Below, one piece after another: positions 7,328 through 11,958 of a stretch of DNA of 30,292 bases. The stretch is from a virus. Position 1 is the first letter of the stretch. Each line of letters opens with the position of its first letter. Below the pieces are notes generated by a model. That model was not told the origin of the DNA. It made no database searches and worked only from the letters and a program-made list of their open reading frames with translations. Both the position numbers and the translations under genes were made by a program. The DNA lies in the IMG/VR virus record IMGVR_UViG_3300009104_000082, positions 1 to 30,292 of that record; one strand, 5' to 3'.

Positions 7328-7594
7328 CTAGTTTAGAACCGAGTGTCCACGATTAACTAAACATTTTCTATAAATGGATTCATGCTGAGTATCAGCAGTT
7401 GGACTTTCTATCCAAAAGATTATGCCACCCCAGAAAGTACTATTGTTATCTGCAACAGTTTTACAATGTTGCAAATCATTAGTTATTTCTCTAGCTCTAT
7501 CTTCAGTGAAAGTACCACTTTTTCCAGCAGTATCAACAACAGGCTTATACGCACAGCTTGTTGCGAATAACATTAAAAGTATCCACTTTTTCAT
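7328..7594 (-). CDS. Phage-encoded lipoprotein (88 aa)
   Basis: The N-terminus MKKWILLMLFATSC is a short type-II signal peptide with a lipobox ending at C14, so the mature protein should be lipid-anchored. The rest is a small secreted domain with two further Cys (CKTVAD, YRKCLVNRGH) that could form a disulphide. The YRKCLVNRGHSVLN ending resembles small bacterial envelope lipoproteins. A good ribosome-binding site (GAGGAAAGGACAAC before ATG) favours this start, and the gene overlaps the end of the preceding one by 50 nt. Possible role: altering the host envelope or blocking superinfection. It is not near the main lysis genes. Confidence 0.68.
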   Translation of the reverse strand: MKKWILLMLFATSCAYKPVVDTAGKSGTFTEDRAREITNDLQHCKTVADNNSTFWGGIIFWIESPTADTQHESIYRKCLVNRGHSVLN

Positions 7595-7751
7595 GTTGTC
7601 CTTTCCTCTCTAGTTTATATTCTGTTTTATTTTTACATTTAGATAAGCAAACAGAATCATACTCATCTAAATAGTCTAAAGTGCTACGACCTTTTCTTTC
7701 TATTATTCTATTCATAGCACTTATTCTTTTATCTTTCCAAGAATTTACCAT
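7545..7751 (-). CDS. Small charged hypothetical protein (68 aa)
   Basis: The start is chosen at 7751, where GGGGAG lies 7 nt upstream; a GTG at 7793 would add 14 residues. The product is strongly charged, with two Cys in CLSKCKNK, and has no signal peptide. Its 3' end overlaps the lipoprotein gene by 50 nt in another frame, and its 5' end overlaps the tiny membrane-protein gene at 7745-7855. Overlap on both sides fits a tightly coupled accessory cluster. Function unknown. Confidence 0.5.
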   Translation of the reverse strand: MVNSWKDKRISAMNRIIERKGRSTLDYLDEYDSVCLSKCKNKTEYKLERKGQHEKVDTFNVIRNKLCV

Positions 7752-7855
7752 AGCAAACTCCCCAAGATAAAACCTACTAAAAAGCATATCCACTCTCTAC
7801 GATAATAGAGTTCTAATGCTTTTAAATCATTTTTACTTTTTCCAAAAAATAACAT
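7745..7855 (-). CDS. Tiny single-pass membrane protein (36 aa)
   Basis: A 36-residue frame beginning MLFFGKSKNDLKALELYY, followed by RREW and a hydrophobic segment ICFLVGFILGSLLW that runs to the stop. A positively charged stretch before a C-terminal membrane helix predicts a cytoplasmic N-terminus. AGGGAG sits 5-6 nt before the ATG and the stop overlaps the start of the next gene, which supports real translation. Together with the lipoprotein downstream it gives the operon two envelope products. Function unknown; inhibitor or exclusion peptide is a guess. Confidence 0.55.
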   Translation of the reverse strand: MLFFGKSKNDLKALELYYRREWICFLVGFILGSLLW

Positions 7856-7881
7856 ATTCACTCCCTTGTTTAAATTGATAA

Positions 7882-7901
7882 GTGGGGATAAAAATCCCCA
7901 C
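7882..7901 (-). terminator. Intercistronic hairpin after the cysteine-cluster gene
   Basis: A perfect 8-bp stem GTGGGGAT / ATCCCCAC with an AAAA loop (UUUU on the minus-strand RNA), 4 nt after the stop of the gene ending at 7906 and before the ribosome-binding site of the gene starting at 7855. The following U-tract is weak, so partial termination or mRNA end protection is likely rather than a full stop of the operon. It lacks the conserved core seen at 8647-8710. Confidence 0.55.
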
Positions 7902-7905
7902 CTAT

Positions 7906-8358
7906 TTATAATTCGCCTCTTTTACAAAACTTTAATTCGTTTCCGAATCTAGCTTTATCAAAGACTGCTAAATCATTTTCATTTTCATTATACCTAATTA
8001 TATATTTCCATAAGCTACCATCATCATCAAAAAAATCATGTTCTTTCAGATGTTTATGAATATTATGGACTTTATGTGTTTCAGCATAAATTACAAAAAC
8101 TTTATCTCTTAATTGTTCTTTTTGTTCAAGAGTAATATAAAAACCCACTTTATTAGGTTTCCATTCTTCAGGAACAATACCTTTAAGCCAAGCACAAATG
8201 AAATCTTTGCAAGTTTTAGGTCTATCATTGTAGATTTTACAACCTACTCCGATTTCACAGTGCTTACACCAAGAATACATCTTGGTTTTAAAGTTTTTAG
8301 GTTTAAGTATATGAGGAATTTTGCAACATAAATTGCAATCTCCACATTTACGATTCAT
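7906..8358 (-). CDS. YkgJ-like cysteine-cluster (zinc/iron-chelating) protein
   Basis: Nine Cys fall in the first 55 of 150 residues: C5, C8, C11, C12, then C31, C34, C40, C50 and C55, in the arrangement CxxCxxCC ... CxxC ... C ... RPKTCKDFIC. This matches the YkgJ-type cysteine cluster thought to bind zinc or an iron-sulphur centre. The C-terminal two-thirds is helical and charged, with AETHKVHNIHKHL. Biochemical function of the family is poorly known; it is uncommon in phages. The gene overlaps the upstream coiled-coil gene by 11 nt and ends just before a hairpin. Confidence 0.72.
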   Translation of the reverse strand: MNRKCGDCNLCCKIPHILKPKNFKTKMYSWCKHCEIGVGCKIYNDRPKTCKDFICAWLKGIVPEEWKPNKVGFYITLEQKEQLRDKVFVIYAETHKVHNIHKHLKEHDFFDDDGSLWKYIIRYNENENDLAVFDKARFGNELKFCKRGEL

Positions 8359-8614
8359 TAGAGAATTTATCTACTTTTTTTAGTGGTTTTTCCAAACTAT
8401 TGTAACCAATAATTTTATCGTTTCTAGATTTTATACAATCTTTAACAACTTCTAAATCTTCAATAATTTCTGTTAATCTTTCTTGAAGATATTTAGCAGT
8501 ATAAATAAAATCATCTCTATCCGCATCATCTTTAGTAGGAACTAAATCTTTTAATCTTTTAATTTGATTAGTAAGACCTCTTTCTTCTACTATCATATTT
8601 GGTTGAATTGACAT
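8348..8614 (-). CDS. Hypothetical coiled-coil protein (88 aa)
   Basis: A charged, helical protein (LTNQIKRLKDLVPTK, then LQERLTEIIEDLEVV) without membrane segment or motif. It is the first gene after ribozyme candidate A and starts 65 nt downstream of the predicted cleavage site; its leader keeps the AACTAGAAAAGGAC segment seen before other genes of this operon. It overlaps the cysteine-cluster gene. Function unknown; the helical pattern suggests oligomerisation. Confidence 0.55.
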   Translation of the reverse strand: MSIQPNMIVEERGLTNQIKRLKDLVPTKDDADRDDFIYTAKYLQERLTEIIEDLEVVKDCIKSRNDKIIGYNSLEKPLKKVDKFSNES

Positions 8615-8646
8615 ATTTGTCCTTTTCTAGTTAATTTAATGTAGCT

Positions 8647-8710
8647 GACATCATCAGTACCTAGGAACAACCCTAGATAGACAAGGGGAATTAAATCCCC
8701 TTGTTTCGTC
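8647..8710 (-). ncRNA. Hammerhead ribozyme candidate A (type II permutation)
   Basis: Read on the minus strand from 8710: GAC (stem II, 3' strand), GAAA (8707-8704), stem III of 9 bp closed by a 6-nt loop (8704-8696 with 8689-8681), cleavage triplet GUC with C at 8680, stem I of 8 bp (8679-8672 with 8665-8658, one U.G pair, loop GUUGUU), CUGAUGA (8657-8651), one extra U (8650), then GUC (8649-8647) pairing with the first GAC. This is the hammerhead order with stem II open. Cleavage is predicted between 8680 and 8679. The final G of the upstream DUF932 stop codon (TAG, 8712-8710) is part of stem II. The extra U between CUGAUGA and stem II departs from the usual core. Confidence 0.75.
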
Positions 8711-9747
8711 TATATTCTTATTTGCATTGGGTTATGAGCAAAGATAATCAAACCACCAAGTTCTTGTAATTGTCTAGACCTTTGATCTGATTTTTCTTCA
8801 TCATTAGCAATATTAGTAATTGCATTAGCAAGTTCATATTTGCTAGTAGAAAAAGTATCTCCTACATAATGTTTTAACCTTTCAAAGATTTGTGCTCTTT
8901 CAGAATCAGAAACACCATGTCTTTTAGTAAGTTGAACAATTTCATGAGAAGTTACTTTCTTTTCAGTAGCATCTTTTAGTTTTTGCAAGTTTTCCTGAAA
9001 TAACTCTGGATTGCTTACAAGTTCTATTTGCTCTTGCATTTTCTTAATAATAGTAATCCATTGTTCATCTTTCTCTGGACTAATTATTACTTTACCAACA
9101 TGCTTTGCGTAGAAACGATTTAAGTATCTTGGTGCTACCATTCCATTAGTACAAACTAATCTGTAAATAAATGGTTGGATAATTAAACTACCACCACCAA
9201 CTTCTGAATTAGTAATAGTAATACCACCTTGAACTATATCGTCTTTTTCCACTTCTCCCTCAAGTTTTGGAAGAACTGCAGTAATATTTAAAGTATCTCT
9301 ATCATAATGAGAATATTTTAAATCTGCATTCATATCCATCAACTTGTTTAAAGAGTGATTAGCAACAACATCATTATCAATTCTTTTATACCGATTTGAC
9401 ATAATTGCTCTGCACTGTTTAGAATCATTTTCAAATGTTCTAATCATTAACTCTCTACTTTTAGTTTTATTAATCCAAAAGTTTAAGTTATGTGCAACAA
9501 GGTCTTGAGATACAGGTAAACATTTATTTATATAATGTGTACCAATCTCTAATCTTCCACAAAGTTGATTTAACGAATGATCTGTTAAATTATATTGTGT
9601 AGGACTATCCGTAACTTGAATGTTAGGGAACACCTTTTCGCTTTTGTTGATTTGTAGTGCGTTTAATGTAACAATATAATCTTTCTTATATTGAACATCA
9701 TTGTTAATTTTTTGCACTACTTCTTTTATATCATGACCTTTTTTCAT
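8710..9747 (-). CDS. DUF932 family protein
   Basis: A 345-residue soluble protein with DUF932 (phage/plasmid-like, YfjQ-related) landmarks: RELMIRTFE and RAIMSNRYKRIDND in the first half, GGITITNSEVGGGS in the middle, and PFIYRLVCTNGMVAPR after it. The biochemical role of DUF932 is not established; members occur in phages and plasmids and a recombination or DNA-protection role has been suspected. AGGAGG lies just before the ATG. It is the first full gene of the minus operon and is flanked by ribozyme candidates: one ends 29 nt upstream of the start codon, the other overlaps its stop codon. This predicts an mRNA with defined 5' and 3' ends. Confidence 0.85.
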   Translation of the reverse strand: MKKGHDIKEVVQKINNDVQYKKDYIVTLNALQINKSEKVFPNIQVTDSPTQYNLTDHSLNQLCGRLEIGTHYINKCLPVSQDLVAHNLNFWINKTKSRELMIRTFENDSKQCRAIMSNRYKRIDNDVVANHSLNKLMDMNADLKYSHYDRDTLNITAVLPKLEGEVEKDDIVQGGITITNSEVGGGSLIIQPFIYRLVCTNGMVAPRYLNRFYAKHVGKVIISPEKDEQWITIIKKMQEQIELVSNPELFQENLQKLKDATEKKVTSHEIVQLTKRHGVSDSERAQIFERLKHYVGDTFSTSKYELANAITNIANDEEKSDQRSRQLQELGGLIIFAHNPMQIRI

Positions 9748-9776
9748 GATTTCCTCCTAGTTATAATTAATGCGAC

Positions 9777-9833
9777 TGGCATCATCAGTAGCTATCCATC
9801 ACGATAACTAGACAAATTTTATTTGTTTCGCCA
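9777..9833 (-). ncRNA. Hammerhead ribozyme candidate B (type II permutation)
   Basis: Minus strand from 9833: UGGC (stem II, 3' strand), GAAA (9829-9826), stem III of 5-6 bp (9826-9821 with 9817-9812), GUC with C at 9811, stem I of 8 bp (9810-9803 with 9796-9789, one U.G pair, loop GUGAUG), CUGAUGA (9788-9782), an extra U (9781), then GCCA (9780-9777) pairing with UGGC. Relative to copy A, stem II changes from GAC/GUC to GGC/GCC, and stems I and III change sequence while staying paired. Cleavage is predicted between 9811 and 9810, leaving a 63-nt leader that starts with the stem I hairpin ahead of the DUF932 gene. Confidence 0.77.
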
Positions 9834-9839
9834 TTACTT

Positions 9840-9930
9840 GACTACATCGTAGGAATTACCCAGCACTCTGTGTGGACTTCCAAGACTTAAGAGACTATTG
9901 TAGTATTGCAAGGCATCAGCCGACTACAAT
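9840..9930 (-). other. Leader segment with mutually exclusive pairings
   Basis: ATTGTAGT (9897-9904) is perfectly complementary to ACTACAAT (9923-9930) and its TGTAGT part is also complementary to ACTACA at 9841-9846, so only one helix can form at a time. Inside the first helix is a small GGC-ATCA-GCC hairpin (9912-9921). A second extended hairpin occupies about 9852-9888 (GGAA / TTCC outside, CCA.CAC / GTGTGG inside). The pairings hold for either strand, but the position upstream of ribozyme B suggests the minus-strand transcript. No known riboswitch core was recognised. Confidence 0.4.
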
Positions 9931-10012
9931 TTCAAGGCAAAACTTAGAATTACCTATCTTGGCACTGAATTGGTTTTTATGAGTTTAGAGAAAAGTACCA
10001 ATTAAACATATT

Positions 10013-10041
10013 CTAGTATCTTTACTATGACTCATTTGCAA
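10013..10041 (-). promoter_or_regulatory. Weak minus-strand promoter candidate for the DUF932 operon
   Basis: Minus strand TTGCAA (10041-10036), a 17-nt spacer and TACTAG (10018-10013). The match to sigma-70 boxes is only partial, 4 of 6 and 3 of 6, but the place is right for a transcript running through the switch-like segment and ribozyme B. AT-rich DNA gives many chance matches. Confidence 0.25.
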
Positions 10042-10112
10042 AAATAAGAAACAAGTTTGTTTTCAGCAAAAAAGAGGCTTTTTGGCAGAATCATACTAAA
10101 TTGGCAAATTTT

Positions 10113-10141
10113 TTGACGATTTTTAATTCCCTTAATAGTAT
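10113..10141 (+). promoter_or_regulatory. Plus-strand promoter candidate for the XRE/replication operon
   Basis: TTGACG (10113-10118), a 17-nt spacer and TAGTAT (10136-10141) give a reasonable sigma-70 type promoter about 150 nt upstream of the XRE start codon. Two TTGGCA hexamers at 10082 and 10101 lie just upstream, where a regulator could bind. The transcript would carry a leader with the hairpin at 10239-10270. Confidence 0.45.
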
Positions 10142-10170
10142 ATATTGAACTTAATGATTAAATCGGCTAA

Positions 10171-10212
10171 TTATAAAAATGAGGTTTTAAAAAATATTCT
10201 TTTACGAATCAT
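10171..10212 (-). CDS. Possible 13-residue leader peptide
   Basis: A minus-strand ORF MIRKRIFFKTSFL with an excellent ribosome-binding site: AACTAGAAAGGGAGG ends 4 nt before the ATG. The same AACTAG-AAAGG segment precedes other genes of the minus operon. It may be a true leader peptide, or the remains of a gene whose start was kept while the body was lost. To be expressed it needs a promoter to its right, inside or beyond the XRE leader, which was not identified. Confidence 0.25.
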   Translation of the reverse strand: MIRKRIFFKTSFL

Positions 10213-10238
10213 AAAGCCTCCCTTTCTAGTTAAAAAAT

Positions 10239-10270
10239 GTGTGGGGAGTTTAACCGATTTCTCCCCATAC
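10239..10270 (+). promoter_or_regulatory. Leader hairpin upstream of the XRE gene
   Basis: GTGTGGGGAG pairs with CTCCCCATAC over 10 bp (one G.U) around a 12-nt loop. It ends 21 nt before the XRE start codon and 11 nt before its AGGAG, so it could influence ribosome access or mRNA stability, or act as a terminator for minus-strand transcription. The stem's G4/C4 run stands out against the local composition. Confidence 0.5.
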
Positions 10271-10290
10271 ACAATCCCACAGGAGAAACA

Positions 10291-10626
10291 ATGACACAAG
10301 AAGCTAACAGCTTCAATCAAGCTATTGGAAATAAAATAAAAGATGCAAGATTGAAAGCTAAATTAACACAAACTAAACTTGCTAAACATTGCGACATAAC
10401 TTTTCAGCAAGTTCAGAAATATGAAAAAGGTGTAAATGGTTGTAGTGCTTTTAGATTAGATCAAATATCTAAAAAACTAAAAGTACCAATAACTTATTTT
10501 TTTGTTGATAATTTTAATTCAAGAATAAGTCTTGAAATACAACAATTAGATAAAAATGGTAAATTAAAACCATTATTATTAACTGAAGAAATGGAAGTAA
10601 CAGATGATAAAAGTTCAAGTAGATAA
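10291..10626 (+). CDS. XRE-family transcriptional regulator
   Basis: The start is set at 10291 because AGGAG lies 6 nt upstream; an earlier in-frame ATG at 10237 would run through the leader hairpin. The 111-residue product carries a full XRE helix-turn-helix at about residues 12-70: IGNKIKDARLKAKLTQTKLA, CDITFQQVQKYEKGVNG and a closing helix to VPITYFF. The FQQVQKYEKG signature is typical of alphaproteobacterial and phage XRE regulators. It is the first gene of the plus-strand early operon and divergent from the DUF932 operon, so it probably controls one or both. No integrase was found here, so lysogeny is not implied. Confidence 0.85.
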   Translation: MTQEANSFNQAIGNKIKDARLKAKLTQTKLAKHCDITFQQVQKYEKGVNGCSAFRLDQISKKLKVPITYFFVDNFNSRISLEIQQLDKNGKLKPLLLTEEMEVTDDKSSSR

Positions 10627-10870
10627 AATATGGCTTGGTAAAGTAAGTGTAAGAGATTACATTTATAAAAAAGCATTAAGGAAAAAAGAATCGTTAGGCA
10701 TTGTTCATGGAAAAGAATATATGTTTATTCCTTATGGCGACTTAAAAAAAGCAAAACAATATACAGATGAAAGTTTTAAATCTAAATTTAATGATAAGAA
10801 ATATAGACTTGTTGATTTTGATTGGAAACCTTTTAAACCTGAAAATGTTAATCAAGGGAGATTGGTATGA
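10604..10870 (+). CDS. Hypothetical early protein (88 aa)
   Basis: Starts inside the last codons of the XRE gene (23-nt overlap) and ends overlapping the next gene by ATGA, so it is translationally coupled at both ends. The protein is basic and soluble, with VDKIWLGKVSVRDYI near the N-terminus and YRLVDFDWKPF towards the C-terminus. No family recognised. Its place behind a regulator in an early operon suggests host takeover or a replication-accessory role, without direct evidence. Confidence 0.55.
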   Translation: MIKVQVDKIWLGKVSVRDYIYKKALRKKESLGIVHGKEYMFIPYGDLKKAKQYTDESFKSKFNDKKYRLVDFDWKPFKPENVNQGRLV

Positions 10871-11088
10871 TACATATAGATAGTTATAAAATTTTTTCTT
10901 ATGGCAAAACTTGGAAAAAAGGAAAAGAAGCTAAAGAAGAAACAATACAAAAAATGCTAACATCAAAAGAATGTATTTCAGGAAAACAATTTTTACAATT
11001 ATTATCTGATCTTGATGACGCATGGCATCATCATGAGGGAAAAGATATAGAAATTGAAGTTACATTTAAAGGAGTTGCTAATGAGTGA
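10867..11088 (+). CDS. Hypothetical early protein (73 aa)
   Basis: A 73-residue protein coupled to its neighbours by short overlaps. It has a lysine-rich first half (KTWKKGKEAKEE) and a second half with LSDLDDAWHHHEGKDIEIEV, where three adjacent His and nearby acidic residues could bind metal. No family recognised and no membrane segment. Confidence 0.5.
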   Translation: MIHIDSYKIFSYGKTWKKGKEAKEETIQKMLTSKECISGKQFLQLLSDLDDAWHHHEGKDIEIEVTFKGVANE

Positions 11089-11368
11089 TGAAAAATTTTT
11101 AGATATTCCTAGTGATGATATAACTCAACAAGCTACACCTGAAGAACATTATTTTTCTAAATCAAAAAATCAATGGCTTATGGTTTCTGATATGTCAGAT
11201 ATGCATGTAAGGAGAGCATTCAAAAGATTACTGCGTATGATTAGATTAGAACAATTAGTAGAAGTTGATAATGTTACTAATCAAACAATTACAAAAGTTA
11301 AAATTTCTGAAGAATTAAACAGTATGAAAAAACATATTGCAAAGATTGAGGAACTTAACAATGAATAA
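11081..11368 (+). CDS. Hypothetical early protein (95 aa)
   Basis: The start is taken at 11081 (MSDEKFLDIPSDD), overlapping the previous stop with ribosome-binding AAAGGAG upstream; an in-frame ATG at 11054 lies inside the upstream gene. The protein has an acidic N-terminus, a central WLMVSDMSDMHVRRAFKRLL stretch and a helical C-terminus (MKKHIAKIEELNNE). No family recognised. It is coupled to the next gene by TAATG. Confidence 0.5.
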   Translation: MSDEKFLDIPSDDITQQATPEEHYFSKSKNQWLMVSDMSDMHVRRAFKRLLRMIRLEQLVEVDNVTNQTITKVKISEELNSMKKHIAKIEELNNE

Positions 11369-11526
11369 TGGATTATGAAAAACCAATTAGTTATCTTGAA
11401 TTTAAACTAAATAAGGAACTTGCTTATGAAAATACTTATGGCAAAGATGATAAGATAAGAAAAGAATACGAAGAATATCTAGAAAGGATAAAAAATGGAC
11501 AAAAAGGAATGGATAAAACATTGTAA
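11368..11526 (+). CDS. Small charged protein (52 aa)
   Basis: Starts on the last base of the preceding stop (TAATG). The product is helical and charged, with YLEFKLNKELAYENTYG and KIRKEYEEYLERIKNG. Coding is supported by the coupled start and by an uninterrupted frame with amphipathic periodicity; no family recognised. Its 3' end overlaps the start of the next small frame. Confidence 0.45.
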   Translation: MDYEKPISYLEFKLNKELAYENTYGKDDKIRKEYEEYLERIKNGQKGMDKTL

Positions 11527-11620
11527 ATGGTTAGATACTTTTAGAGGTAAAAATGTTGAAAAAGATATGGAGAAGTTTTCTAAAGAGAAACCGAAGAAAA
11601 AGAAAAAAAAGAATAGTTAG
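11495..11620 (+). CDS. Small protein with polylysine tail (41 aa)
   Basis: Begins MDKKEWIKHCKWLDTF within the previous gene, with AAAGGA upstream, and ends in KPKKKKKKNS. The lysine tail comes from an A-rich run which is also read in another frame by the candidate at 11553, so one of the two may be spurious. The tryptophan-rich N-terminus favours a real product. Function unknown. Confidence 0.38.
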   Translation: MDKKEWIKHCKWLDTFRGKNVEKDMEKFSKEKPKKKKKKNS

Positions 11621-11675
11621 TGGCTATTATTTTGATGGTAAAAAAATGACAATTTTATATGAAAAAAGAAGATAG
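11553..11675 (+). CDS. Small basic protein overlapping in another frame (40 aa)
   Basis: ATG at 11553 with AGAGG 5 nt upstream encodes a very basic helix (RNRRKRKKR) followed by IVSGYYFDGKKMTILYEKRR. The C-terminal part reads like a structured protein rather than chance translation. It overlaps the 41-residue frame by 68 nt and the following HNH gene by 17 nt. Either or both overlapping frames may be used; comparison with relatives would decide. Confidence 0.35.
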   Translation: MLKKIWRSFLKRNRRKRKKRIVSGYYFDGKKMTILYEKRR

Positions 11676-11958
11676 AAAAAGATTTGATAGATTAAAAGAA
11701 TTAGGTTGTGTTGCTTGTGGTTCAAACAATGTAGTAATACACCATATTAGAAAGCATACAGGATTATCTTTAAGACCAGACCATCAAGATACAATTCCTT
11801 TATGCCCTAAACATCACAATATGGGGAACGAATCAATACATCTTAACAAGAGGTTGTTTGAAGAAAAATTTGGTACTGAAAAACAACTATTAATAAAAAC
11901 CAATATAGAAATAAATCAATTAGAAAGGAGATATTTATTTTATGGAGGAGAAAACTAA
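11659..11958 (+). CDS. HNH/Ref-like nuclease domain protein (99 aa)
   Basis: A compact zinc-binding HNH protein: C17-x2-C20 (GCVACG), H28-H29 (IHHIRKHTG), TIPLC49 PKHH52-53 and SIH61, ending with an FEEKFGTEKQLLIK helix. The order CVAC, HHIR, TIPLC..HH..G..SIH matches the Ref/RecA-dependent nuclease (DUF968-like) group, in which the DNA-cutting activity of P1 Ref depends on RecA. The protein is at the short end for the group, lacking a long N-terminal extension. It overlaps the DUF1376 gene by 17 nt, placing it in the replication/recombination operon. Confidence 0.75.
   Translation: MKKEDRKRFDRLKELGCVACGSNNVVIHHIRKHTGLSLRPDHQDTIPLCPKHHNMGNESIHLNKRLFEEKFGTEKQLLIKTNIEINQLERRYLFYGGEN

Larger units (their letters stand above)
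9748..10290. promoter_or_regulatory. Control region between divergent operons (543 nt without a convincing large gene)
   Basis: The only stretch above 300 nt without a substantial gene. From left to right it holds the DUF932 leader with ribozyme candidate B, a segment with competing hairpins (9840-9930), a weak minus-strand promoter candidate, A/T-rich DNA with the hexamer TTGGCA three times (9958, 10082 and 10101, the last two 19 nt apart), a plus-strand promoter candidate, a possible 13-codon minus-strand ORF and the leader hairpin of the XRE gene. It is the natural place for operators of the XRE protein, but no clear palindromic operator was found. Confidence 0.6.

Noticed and set aside
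8681-8704. Hairpin CAAGGGGA / TCCCCTTG initially read as a simple rho-independent terminator of the DUF932 gene
   Set aside because: The stem is preceded by GAAA and followed by GUC, stem I and CUGAUGA, and the same order recurs at 9777-9833, so it is better explained as ribozyme stem III.
10081-10106. Repeated TTGGCA hexamers as an XRE operator
   Set aside because: They are direct, not palindromic, and the third copy lies far away; not enough to call a binding site.
10154-10294. Plus-strand ORF of 46 codons ending on the XRE start codon
   Set aside because: It has no ribosome-binding site, runs through the leader hairpin and overlaps the reverse-strand mini-ORF; it reads as non-coding leader.
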